The notes beneath the pieces were generated by a model. The model was not told where the DNA came from, ran no database searches, and worked only from the letters and a program-made list of their open reading frames with translations. A stretch of 64,000 nt of DNA from JAEUHO01 sp046350655 (GTDB lineage Bacteria > Planctomycetota > PLA2 > JAEUHO01): positions 70,998-134,997 of the forward strand of contig JAXMAB010000013.1 in NCBI GenBank assembly GCA_046350655.1. Reading direction: 5' to 3'. Position 1 is the first letter of the stretch; each line of letters starts with the position of its first letter. Position numbers and translations under genes: made by a program. Shown one piece after another: positions 53,234 through 60,727 of this stretch.

Positions 53234-56059
53234 TTACTTGCAGCCGCAGGCCGGAGGCGGCGGAGCGCACGCCGGCGCGGGCGGCGGCGTGAACATCTCG
53301 CACGACTCCTCCTCGGGCAGCTCCATCAGGGGCATGGTCGCCTCGGGGCGCAGCGGCGGGGTGTAGTCGCCCTTCGGCTCCTGCTCGTCGAGCACCTCGA
53401 CCTGCGCCGAGATGAGGACGATCAGGTTCTTGCGGTTCACGTAGTGGCCCTTGCGGGAGAACATGAAGCCGAGGACCGGGATCTTGCCGAGGATCGGCAC
53501 CTCGCTCGTCGCGTCGACCTGCTCGTAGAACGTCAGGCCGCCGAGGAGGAGCGTGCCGCCGTCCGGCATGGTGACCGTGGTGCGGACGCTGCTCTTCTGG
53601 AGCTTGGGGATCTGGATGACGACCGGGGCCGACGCCGTCACCGGACCGGACGCGAGCGACGTGGAGAACGTCGGGATCGGCCGGACGAGCGTGGCGACCG
53701 TGGGCCGCAGCTCGAGGGTGATGAAGCGGCGGTCGGCGCTGACGACCGGCTTGACGTCGAGGACGACGCCGTCGATCGCGTTCTTGATGATCGGGTTGGC
53801 GATGTTGGCCGCCTGGGCGATCTCGACGTCGTAGTCGGCGACGTAGGCGACCTTGTTCAGGACCTCGACCGTCGCGCGCTGCGTGTTGTAGACCGTCAGC
53901 TTGGTGGCCGTGATCTGCTGGACGCGCTCGCTCTTCTGCACGGCGCGCAGGATCACCTCGACCTGCGTGTCGTCGAGGAACGTGTGCTGGATCGCCATGC
54001 CGCCCGTGCCGAGCAGCGTGTTCTGGTTGCCGAGCACCGAGTCGAAGAGGTTCTCGATGCGGGCGCGGTAGGCGCCGTCCGAGCCGTCGTTGTAGAAGGC
54101 GCCGGAGTCGTTGCTCGTACCGGCCGAGGCGGGCTCGGGCTTCACGCCGAGCGGCACGCCCTGCGGGTTGGCCGGGGTGCCGAAGAAGAGGTCGTCGTTC
54201 GGCGCGTTGGGCCCGAGGCCGGCGACGCCGATGCCCTGGGCGTTGTCGCCGAGGCCGCGGACGTCCACGCCCACGTCACGGAGGAAGTTGTCCTCGACCG
54301 TGATGAACCGGACTTCCATCGAGACGAGCGGGCCGGAGTTGCGGCGCAGCTCGTCGAGGAGCGTCTGCACCTCGTTGAGGACCTCGACCGTGTTGCGGCC
54401 GATCAGCGTGCCGCCCTTGAGCTCGAGGCTCGCGCCCTCGGCGCCCCACGACTCCTTCGCGACCATCTCCTTGATCGTGTCCACCAGCTGCTCGGTGGGG
54501 TAGATCGGGGACGGCTCGGGGAGCTCGGGCGGCTCGGGCGGGGTGTAGTTGCTCGGCGCCAGGTAGATGTCGGTGCCGCGGTAGTTCTGGATCTTCACCG
54601 CGAGGTCGCGGACGTCGAAGTACTTGAGGCGCAGCGTGCCCGCGACCTCGTCCTTCATGGCGATCGTCACGACGCCGTCGCGCGGCTCCCAGCGCAGCTC
54701 GTGCTGGCTGGTGATCAGGTTCAGGACCTCCTCGACCGTCACGTCGTCGAGGCCGGGGATCGTGACCTTCACCTCGTCGAACTTCGTCGAGCGGACCTTC
54801 GGGGTGATGTGGAAGTTGAGGCCGGTCACCGTGCGGAGGTACGTGACGACCTGGTCGAGGTTCTGCTCGGAGAACTGGAGGCCCTTCACGCGCTTGGCGC
54901 GGAGCGCCGTCATGATGGCCTGCTTGCTCTCGCTCTCCGTCGCGTCGTCGGCGTCACCGACCGAGCGCGGCTTGCGGCGGGAGATCTCGTCCCAGTTGTC
55001 CGGGAACTCGATCGTCCGGACCTGCGGGAGGACCTTCTCGTCGATGTCCTCGAAGACGCGCTTGTACTCCTCGGCGAACGTCTTGTTGTTGTAGTCCATC
55101 CGAGCGGTGTGCTCGGCGTCCCACGTCATGTCGATGAGGCGCGTCGCGCTGGGGTTCTGCGGGTCCTCCTTGAGGACGGCGCGGGCGTACTCGCGGGCGG
55201 CCGCGTACTCGCCGCGGCGGAAGGCGAGGTCGGCCTCCTGGAAGTACGCGCGGATGCGGCCGAGGCGCTCCTGGCGCTCGGCGGCGAGGTCGCGCTCGCG
55301 CTGCTTCTGGGCGGCGCTCGCGGCGGCCGAGAGCTTCTCGCGCGAGTCGCGAGCCGCCTTCAGCTTCGTGTTCTTGATCAGCTCGGCGAGCGAGTCGCTC
55401 GTCACGCCGAACGCCGACTGGTCGGCGTACCACGAGACGATCGCGAGGGCCGCCTGGTACTCCTTGACGGCCTCGCCGTAGGCGCCGCTCGACTCCTGCG
55501 TGCGGCCGCGCTTCATGTGACCGGCGACCTGGGCCGCGGCCTCGTCGCGCTTGATCACTTCCTCGCGGCGCGAGCGGGCCGTGTAGTCCCCGACGTCGGA
55601 CGCGCGGTCCGCCGACAGGTTCTTCCACGCCTCGCGGGCCTCGACGTTGGTCGGGTCGACCTCGATGGCCTTCCCGTACCACTGGCGGGCGCCGTCGATG
55701 TCGGCGTTCGCCGCGGCGGCGCGCGCCTTGGCGATGTACTCCTCGACCAGCACGCGGCGGTTGGCGGCGAGGATCTCCTCGGCCTTGCGCTGCGCCGCGG
55801 CGACGTCTTCCGGCGTCTGCTGCGGAGCGGGGGCCGGCTGCTGGGGACCCGCCGCGGGAGCGGCGTCGTCCGCCGGACCCGACGCGAGGCCGAGCGCCGG
55901 GCGCGGCAGCGCGCTCGACGGCGCGAGGCGCGCGGGCGCGGTCGGGGCCGAGGCCGCGAGGCCTCCCTCGACCGGCGCGGTGTGCCGCAGGCACGCCGTG
56001 AGCGTCACGACCGGCGCGACACCGAGAAGGACACGACCAACGAGGAGCGAGCGCTTCAT
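53234..56059 (-). CDS. TPR-secretin lipoprotein 2
   Basis: 941 residues. The lipobox LTAC ends the signal peptide (MKRSLLVGRVLLGVAPVVTL). A Pro/Ala linker, TPR and coiled-coil helices (about residues 80-330), an STN-like domain (about 390-467) and a secretin domain (about 577-890) follow. FLRDVGVDVRGLGD, TVYNTQRATVEVLNKVAYVA and VPILGKIPVLGFMFSRKG-like segments are shared with secretin 1. The tail is unusual: Pro-rich with four Cys (SCEMFTPPPAPAC and PPPPACGCK), perhaps disulphide-linked or metal-binding. Predicted outer-membrane ring protein. It has its own promoter, a structured leader and a terminator. No pilus or type II secretion genes accompany it, so its export substrate, if any, is unknown. 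Confidence 0.9.
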   Translation of the reverse strand: MKRSLLVGRVLLGVAPVVTLTACLRHTAPVEGGLAASAPTAPARLAPSSALPRPALGLASGPADDAAPAAGPQQPAPAPQQTPEDVAAAQRKAEEILAANRRVLVEEYIAKARAAAANADIDGARQWYGKAIEVDPTNVEAREAWKNLSADRASDVGDYTARSRREEVIKRDEAAAQVAGHMKRGRTQESSGAYGEAVKEYQAALAIVSWYADQSAFGVTSDSLAELIKNTKLKAARDSREKLSAAASAAQKQRERDLAAERQERLGRIRAYFQEADLAFRRGEYAAAREYARAVLKEDPQNPSATRLIDMTWDAEHTARMDYNNKTFAEEYKRVFEDIDEKVLPQVRTIEFPDNWDEISRRKPRSVGDADDATESESKQAIMTALRAKRVKGLQFSEQNLDQVVTYLRTVTGLNFHITPKVRSTKFDEVKVTIPGLDDVTVEEVLNLITSQHELRWEPRDGVVTIAMKDEVAGTLRLKYFDVRDLAVKIQNYRGTDIYLAPSNYTPPEPPELPEPSPIYPTEQLVDTIKEMVAKESWGAEGASLELKGGTLIGRNTVEVLNEVQTLLDELRRNSGPLVSMEVRFITVEDNFLRDVGVDVRGLGDNAQGIGVAGLGPNAPNDDLFFGTPANPQGVPLGVKPEPASAGTSNDSGAFYNDGSDGAYRARIENLFDSVLGNQNTLLGTGGMAIQHTFLDDTQVEVILRAVQKSERVQQITATKLTVYNTQRATVEVLNKVAYVADYDVEIAQAANIANPIIKNAIDGVVLDVKPVVSADRRFITLELRPTVATLVRPIPTFSTSLASGPVTASAPVVIQIPKLQKSSVRTTVTMPDGGTLLLGGLTFYEQVDATSEVPILGKIPVLGFMFSRKGHYVNRKNLIVLISAQVEVLDEQEPKGDYTPPLRPEATMPLMELPEEESCEMFTPPPAPACAPPPPACGCK

Positions 56060-56111
56060 CCGGCAACCATCCTTTCGTGCGGACGCATCGGCTCCGGGGC
56101 CCACGGAACCG

Positions 56112-56151
56112 CCTGGGTGGCGCGACCCACCCAGGTCCGTGGCCACGGACC
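56112..56151 (-). promoter_or_regulatory. Two adjoining hairpins in the secretin 2 leader
   Basis: CCTGGGTGG-cgcgac-CCACCCAGG (56112-56135) and the perfect palindrome GGTCCGTGGCCACGGACC (56134-56151) share two bases, so they compete slightly. A further stem CGGCAGG-cccaa-CCTGCCG lies at 56199-56217. No match to a known riboswitch is recognised. Confidence 0.5.
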
Positions 56152-56243
56152 TCCGCGAAACGACGAAAAACCCTCCGGAACCCTCGAACGAGAGGACACG
56201 GCAGGCCCAACCTGCCGCGACCTCCTGCCCAGACACGGGCGGG

Positions 56244-56273
56244 GTTCTAGCAAGGCACGGGAACGCGTGTCAA
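56244..56273 (-). promoter_or_regulatory. Sigma-70-like promoter, TTGACA-18-TAGAAC
   Basis: Minus strand: a consensus TTGACA (56273-56268), an 18-nt spacer, then TAGAAC (56249-56244). The best -35 hexamer in the window. Drives secretin 2 with a leader of about 180 nt. Confidence 0.7.
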
Positions 56274-56456
56274 CGAATCCCTGGTCGGGACCCTCGCGGG
56301 AGGGGCCCGAAGACCAGGGTCGGCGCTCGCGCGGACCCGCACCCGACCAGTCCGACCGCCGTCGGAACCACCCGTGGTGTGGGCCCTTACGTAGCCCCCC
56401 CGTGTCACGTCGTCGTCACGCCCCGTTCCGGGTCGGCGGATGTCGTCGCCGAGGGG

Positions 56457-56462
56457 TACGGT
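56457..56462 (+). promoter_or_regulatory. TACGGT -10-like element, leaderless start
   Basis: GGG-TACGGT ends 7 nt before the GTG at 56470 and supports that start over the ATG at 56440. Confidence 0.4.
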
Positions 56463-56469
56463 GCGTCCC

Positions 56470-57438
56470 GTGCCCGACTCCGAGTCCCCGTCCGATCCGC
56501 GCGCGGAAGCGCTGCTCTACCTGCGGTGGGTCCGGGGGGCTTCCGGGCGATTCGACTGGGGCGATCCGGGGGGCTCGGCGACCGGGGGACCCGGGGGTGT
56601 CGGCGCTGCGAGCGCCGTCGCGGCGTCCGCGCCGGACCGGACGGCGCGCGGGCCTCACGGTCCCGACGTGCAGACCGCTCCGGGGACGACGTCGGTCTCC
56701 GCGACGGTTGCGGGCCCCGGTGCGACCTCGACCCCCGGGGGGACGGCGGTCGGCGACGGGCCGGAGGTCCCGCCCGCGGTGGCGCCGGCGGGGGATCCCG
56801 GCCGTTCCACCGGGGGGGATGGCGTAGCCCCCGGGGGGGAGCGGGCCGATCTCCCGGCGTCGCCGGGGGACCCGCTCGTCGAACTGGCGGGGGTCGCGGC
56901 GGCCTGCCGCCGGTGCCGTCTCTGCGAGACGAGGACGACCGTCGTCTTCGGCGAGGGGCCGCGTCGGCCGCGGCTGCTCGTCATCGGCGAGGCCCCGGGC
57001 GCCGACGAGGACGCGAGCGGGCGTCCGTTCGTGGGGGCCGCGGGGCAACTGCTGACGAAGATGCTCGCGGCGATCGGGCTCGCGCGCGAGGACGTCTACA
57101 TCGCCAACGTGCTGAAGTGCCGCCCGCCCGGGAACCGCGCGCCCGCGCCGGACGAGATGTCGGCGTGCCGCCCGTACCTCGAGGAGCAGATCCGGCTGCT
57201 CGACCCGGAGCTGCTCCTCCTGCTCGGCTCGCCCGCGACGAAGACGGTCCTCGGCACGGAGCGCGGGATCACGGCCCTGCGCGGGCAGGTCGTGCGGACG
57301 CCGGACGGCCGCGCCGCCGTGCCCACGTACCACCCGGCCTACCTGCTGCGGACGCCGGAGGCGAAACGCGAGGCCTGGCTCGACCTGAAGCTCGTCGCCT
57401 CGACGCTCGGCCTCAGCGTGCCGCCGCGGTCGGCGTGA
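56470..57438 (+). CDS. Fe-S uracil-DNA glycosylase (family 4 type) with low-complexity N-terminal insert
   Basis: 322 residues from the GTG at 56470; ATG 56440 or GTG 56461 are alternatives. Cys pairs C146/C149 (ACRRCRLC) and C217/C233 (NVLKCRPPGNR, SACRPYL) match the 4Fe-4S ligands of family 4 enzymes. Motif A GEAPGADEDASGRPFVGAAG and motif B HPAYLLR are intact. The enzyme removes uracil from DNA. A helical start (ALLYLRWVRGASGRFDW) is followed by about 100 residues of Gly/Pro/Ala/Thr-rich filler (about 27-130) absent from ordinary homologues. This filler contains a dispersed-element arm (56649-56663). Its 3' end overlaps the convergent methyltransferase gene by 26 bp. Confidence 0.92.
   Translation: MPDSESPSDPRAEALLYLRWVRGASGRFDWGDPGGSATGGPGGVGAASAVAASAPDRTARGPHGPDVQTAPGTTSVSATVAGPGATSTPGGTAVGDGPEVPPAVAPAGDPGRSTGGDGVAPGGERADLPASPGDPLVELAGVAAACRRCRLCETRTTVVFGEGPRRPRLLVIGEAPGADEDASGRPFVGAAGQLLTKMLAAIGLAREDVYIANVLKCRPPGNRAPAPDEMSACRPYLEEQIRLLDPELLLLLGSPATKTVLGTERGITALRGQVVRTPDGRAAVPTYHPAYLLRTPEAKREAWLDLKLVASTLGLSVPPRSA
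56649..56664 (+). repeat. Dispersed element arm inside the uracil-DNA glycosylase gene
   Basis: CGGGCCTCACGGTCCC, one mismatch from the arm, in the low-complexity N-terminal insert (encodes RGPHGP). Confidence 0.6.
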
Positions 57439-58084
57439 GGACGGCGACCCAGAGGTCGCGGCGATAGGGGGCGAGGCCGACGGCGCGCTCGAGCACGAGC
57501 CCGCAGGCCGCCGCCTCGCGCGCGAGCCGCGACGTCGTGAGCGCGTGCCGGTCGCCGCGGCGGCCCGTGAGCACGCGCCGCAGGGCGCGGGCCACGTGGT
57601 GGAGGCTCACGGGGTGGTGGTACGAGACGACGACCGGGCCGCGGGCCCGCGCGGCGAGCGAGCGGAGGACGCGCGCGCGCGCCGCGGCGTCGGGCAGGTG
57701 GTGGAGGACGCGGAAGCAGAGCACCAGGTCGTACGTCGCGGCGGTCGGGGTGGGGGGCTCCTCGAGGTCGAGGGGCTCCGCGCCCAGCCACCGCGGGTGC
57801 GGCCCGAGCGCGGCCTCCGCGCCCTCGCGCATCGCCGGCGAGAGGTCCGCGCCGCGCACCGCGTAGCCCTTCTCGAGGAGGAACGCCGCGAGGCGCCCGA
57901 CGCCGCACGGCGCGTCGAGCGCGGTCGCGCCCGGCGTCGCGTCCGGCACGACGCGGGCGAGGAGCGCGCGCTCCTCCGCGTCGCGCCGGGCGCTCCGGCG
58001 GGCGTAGCGGGCCGCGCGGCCCGGCGCGTCGTACTTCGTGCGTCCGGCGTACGCGGCGGCCTTGTCGCGCGGGGCGTCGCTCAC
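57413..58084 (-). CDS. Class I SAM-dependent methyltransferase
   Basis: 223 residues from a GTG overlapping the NrnA stop by GTGA. The SAM-binding motif I is ALDAPCGVGRLAAFLLEKGY (about residues 57-76), motif II VRGADLSPAMREGA, and the post-I acidic and motif IV region DLVLCFRVLHHLPD. The N-terminus (AAAYAGRTKYDAPGRAARYA) resembles small-molecule or lipid methyltransferases of the Methyltransf_11 group. The substrate cannot be told. Translational coupling to the DHH phosphodiesterase gene suggests co-regulation more than shared chemistry. Confidence 0.85.
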   Translation of the reverse strand: MSDAPRDKAAAYAGRTKYDAPGRAARYARRSARRDAEERALLARVVPDATPGATALDAPCGVGRLAAFLLEKGYAVRGADLSPAMREGAEAALGPHPRWLGAEPLDLEEPPTPTAATYDLVLCFRVLHHLPDAAARARVLRSLAARARGPVVVSYHHPVSLHHVARALRRVLTGRRGDRHALTTSRLAREAAACGLVLERAVGLAPYRRDLWVAVLTPTAAAR

Positions 58085-59100
58085 GAGCGCGGCGCGCGCT
58101 CCAGGGCCGCGGCCACCTCGGCGGTCAGCGCCTCGCGCACGCGTGCGAGGTCGTCGTCCCGCACGGTGCAGCCTGCGGCCTTCTTGTGGCCGCCGCCGCC
58201 GCGCGCGGTGCAGACCGCCGCGACGTCGAAGTCGGTCTTGCTGCGGCAGGACACCTTCGTGCCCTCGCCCGGCCGCAGCCCGCGGAACAGGATGCCGACG
58301 TCGGTGCCCTCGAGGCCGATGGCGACCTCGACCATCTCGCGGCCCTGCTCGCCCTCGAGCAGGCCCAGCTCCTCGAGGTCGGCCCACGTGACGTAGGTCG
58401 TGGCGAGGCGGCCTCCCGCGGCGGTCCGCAGGCGCTCGACGCACCGCGCGCGCAGGCGCATCGTCCCGAGGTCCTCGTTGCGGAAGAGGTGGTTCGTGAC
58501 GGTCTCGGGCCTCGCGCCCGCGGCGACGAGGTCGGCGGCCGCGCGCAGCGCCTCGGGCGTCGTGTTCGAGTACGAGAACCGGCCGGTGTCCTCGACGAGC
58601 GAGAGGTAGAGGTTGAGCGCCACGTCGGCGTCCACGGGCATCCCCGTGGCCCGCAGCAGGCGGAACACCATCTCGCCGACGGAGGGCGCGGCCTCGTCCA
58701 CCCAGTTGAGGACGCCGAACCGCGTGTTCGTCACGTGGTGGTCCACGTTGATCACGGCGGCGGTCGGCGGGAGCTCGTCGAACGGCCCGCCGAGGCGCTT
58801 CGTGTCGCCGCTGTCGAAGCAGAGCAGCGCCTGCGGGTCCGCGAGGCCCGGGTGGGTCGCGTAGAGACCCTTCGACCACGGGATCACCTCGGCGGCGCCG
58901 GGCAGCCAGCGCAGGTTCGACGGCACCGGCGCGTCGGAGACGACGTGGGCCGTCCGGCCGGCGAGCCGGAGCGAGCGGCAGAGGCCGAGCGCCGAGCCGA
59001 GCCCGTCGCCGTCGAGGGGGGAGTGGCCGGTCAGCACGAACCGGTCGCTGCGGGAGAGGAACGCCGCCACGGCCTCGGGGCCGTCGTCGAGGAACGCCAT
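58081..59100 (-). CDS. nrnA: DHH/DHHA1 phosphodiesterase, NrnA-like
   Basis: 339 residues. The DHH domain shows SPLDGDGLGSALG (motif I), CFDSGDT, NVDHHVTNTRFG (the DHH triad) and SLVEDTGRFSYSNT. The DHHA1 domain has the substrate-binding RSKTDFDVAAVCTARGGGGH motif near residues 280-315. NrnA enzymes degrade short oligoribonucleotides and pAp; some relatives cleave linear or cyclic dinucleotides. Cytoplasmic. The start at 59100 follows a TAnnnT motif by 7 nt. Confidence 0.9.
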   Translation of the reverse strand: MAFLDDGPEAVAAFLSRSDRFVLTGHSPLDGDGLGSALGLCRSLRLAGRTAHVVSDAPVPSNLRWLPGAAEVIPWSKGLYATHPGLADPQALLCFDSGDTKRLGGPFDELPPTAAVINVDHHVTNTRFGVLNWVDEAAPSVGEMVFRLLRATGMPVDADVALNLYLSLVEDTGRFSYSNTTPEALRAAADLVAAGARPETVTNHLFRNEDLGTMRLRARCVERLRTAAGGRLATTYVTWADLEELGLLEGEQGREMVEVAIGLEGTDVGILFRGLRPGEGTKVSCRSKTDFDVAAVCTARGGGGHKKAAGCTVRDDDLARVREALTAEVAAALERAPRS

Positions 59101-59107
59101 GGGGGCG

Positions 59108-59113
59108 ACTCTA
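59108..59113 (-). promoter_or_regulatory. TAGAGT -10-like element, leaderless start
   Basis: GGG-TAGAGT (minus strand) ends 7 nt before the ATG at 59100, and the gap cgccccc has no ribosome-binding site. Confidence 0.45.
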
Positions 59114-59186
59114 CCCCGGCCGCGGCCCATCCCGCGCTCCCGGCCGCGCCCGCGGACGGAACACGCGGCCCGGCGGGCCCGCGGCG

Positions 59187-59192
59187 TACCCT
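59187..59192 (+). promoter_or_regulatory. TACCCT -10-like element, leaderless start
   Basis: GCG-TACCCT ends 6 nt before the GTG at 59199; the gap ctccgc is pyrimidine-rich, so no ribosome-binding site. Confidence 0.45.
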
Positions 59193-59198
59193 CTCCGC

Positions 59199-59930
59199 GT
59201 GACGCGTTCGTGGGTCATCCCCTGCTACCAGGAGGCCGAGGCGCTCGCCGCGGGCCTGGCGTCGCTCCTCGCCCTCCCCGGCGAACAGCTCGTGTTCGTC
59301 GACGACGGCAGCACCGACGGCACGGCCGCGCGCCTCGCCGACGCCGCCCGCCGCGACCCCCGCGTCACCGTGGTCACGCACCCGCGCAACCGCGGGGTCG
59401 GCGCGGCCATGCGGAGCGGGTTCGCGGCGACGACCGGCGACGTCGTCGTCGCGTACGACGCCGACCGCACCTACCCCGCCGCGGACGCGGAGCGGCTCGT
59501 CGAGGCGGTCCGCGCCGGGGCGGACGTCGCGACGGCCTCGCCGTTCCTCGCGGGGGGCGTCGTCGACGCGCCGTGGCGCCGCCGCGTCCTTTCGAAGGGA
59601 GCCGCGCTCGCGTACCGCGTGGCGGTCGGGCGGGCCGCGAAGGGCGTCCGGACGTTCACCGCCGGGTTCCGGGCCTACCGGGGCCCGCTGGTGCGCGGCC
59701 TCGCGTTCCGGAGCGACGGGTTCGCGTCCACCGCGGAGATCCTCGGCCGCCTGCTGCTCGGCGGCGCCCGGCTCGTCGAGGTCCCGAGCACCCTGACCAC
59801 GCGGACGGAGGGCGTCTCGAAGATGCGCGTCCTCCGCGCGGTCCGGGGCCACGCCGGCGTGCTGGCCCGCCTCGTCCTCCTGCGCCTGCGCGGCGGGGGG
59901 GCCCGGGGCGACCGGGTGACGGGACCGTGA
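59199..59930 (+). CDS. Glycosyltransferase family 2 (polyprenyl-phosphate sugar transferase-like)
   Basis: 243 residues. GT-A fold signatures: IPCYQEAEAL, VFVDDGSTDGTAARL, HPRNRGVGAAMRSGF and the DxD motif VAYDADRTYP. These are the hallmarks of dolichol/undecaprenyl-phosphate mannose or glucose synthases. There are no C-terminal membrane helices, so the enzyme is soluble or peripheral. It probably makes a lipid-linked sugar donor. It starts a four-gene cluster, with the next methyltransferase gene overlapping its stop by GTGA. A membrane glycosyltransferase at the end of the cluster would be the natural user of such a donor. Confidence 0.88.
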   Translation: MTRSWVIPCYQEAEALAAGLASLLALPGEQLVFVDDGSTDGTAARLADAARRDPRVTVVTHPRNRGVGAAMRSGFAATTGDVVVAYDADRTYPAADAERLVEAVRAGADVATASPFLAGGVVDAPWRRRVLSKGAALAYRVAVGRAAKGVRTFTAGFRAYRGPLVRGLAFRSDGFASTAEILGRLLLGGARLVEVPSTLTTRTEGVSKMRVLRAVRGHAGVLARLVLLRLRGGGARGDRVTGP

Positions 59931-60724
59931 CCTCGGGCGGCGTCCCTGCGCGGCCCGTGTCGTCCTCGTCCGCCCCGGCCCCGACCGCCCCGCCGTCCGC
60001 CCCCCGTGTCCCGGGGGACGCGCCGCCCCGTGGGCGCGCGGCCCCGGACGCGGCCACGGTCGCGGCGTGGAACGTCACCCACGACATGGCCGGCCTCCGC
60101 GCCCGCGGCGGCGCCGTGGTCCGGGCCGTGGAGGCCCGGCGGCGCGCGCTCGTCGCGGACCGCGTGCGGCGGCTGCGCCCCCGCGTCGTCGTCGACGTCG
60201 GCGCCGAGGACGGCTGGATCGCCGAGGCGTACGCCGCCGACGTGGGGCGCACGGTCCTCGTCGACCTCGACCCCGCGGTGCTCGCGCGCGCGGCCGCCCG
60301 CGGCCTGCCGCGCACGGCCTGCGTCGTCGGCGACGCGCGCGGCCCGGCGCCGCTCGCGGACGGCTGCGCCGACGTCGTCGTCCTCTCCGCCGTGCTCGAG
60401 CACGTCCCGGACCCCGCGCGCGTGCTCGCGGCGTGGGCCCGCGTCCTCGTCCGCGGCGGTCACGTCGTCGTGTTCGTCCCGGCGGACGGGCCCATCCTCT
60501 GCGCCAAGCGCGTCCTCGGCGCCACCGGGCTCCATCGCCTCGTGCCCGGCGTCTCCCTCGCGCCCGCGCCCGGCCACGTCGTCACGTTCACCCGCGCCCG
60601 CCTCGCGCGGCTCCTGAATCCGTTCGGCGCCGTCGAGGAGATCGGCTTCGATCCGGGCGTGCTCGGATACACGGCCCTCCTCCGCGTGGACGACCCGGCC
60701 CGCGCGGCCGCGGCGGGGGCCTGA
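59927..60724 (+). CDS. Class I SAM-dependent methyltransferase (glycan cluster)
   Basis: 265 residues from a GTG overlapping the GT2 stop. The first 45 residues are Pro/Ala/Ser-rich and probably disordered. The fold follows with RVVVDVGAEDGWIAEAYAAD (motif I), VLVDLDPAVLARA, CVVGDARGPAPLADGCADVV and LSAVLEHVPDPARVLAAWA, typical of Methyltransf_11 enzymes. VFVPADGPILCAKRVLGATG is the post-IV segment. It may modify a sugar or lipid in the neighbouring pathway. The asparagine-synthase-like gene begins 3 bp later. Confidence 0.85.
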   Translation: MTSGGVPARPVSSSSAPAPTAPPSAPRVPGDAPPRGRAAPDAATVAAWNVTHDMAGLRARGGAVVRAVEARRRALVADRVRRLRPRVVVDVGAEDGWIAEAYAADVGRTVLVDLDPAVLARAAARGLPRTACVVGDARGPAPLADGCADVVVLSAVLEHVPDPARVLAAWARVLVRGGHVVVFVPADGPILCAKRVLGATGLHRLVPGVSLAPAPGHVVTFTRARLARLLNPFGAVEEIGFDPGVLGYTALLRVDDPARAAAAGA

Positions 60725-60727
60725 CCC

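Larger units (their letters stand above)
56060..56439. other. Divergent spacer with structured leader of secretin 2
   Basis: 380 bp. It holds the secretin 2 promoter (56244-56273), three hairpins in the about 180-nt leader (56112-56151, 56199-56217) and the upstream region of the uracil-DNA glycosylase gene. No gene seen. Confidence 0.7.

Noticed and set aside
47939..56827. 2962-codon plus-strand open frame opposite the TPR and secretin 2 genes
   Set aside because: Antisense shadow: it runs through promoters, terminators and two well-supported minus-strand genes and has no recognisable domain.
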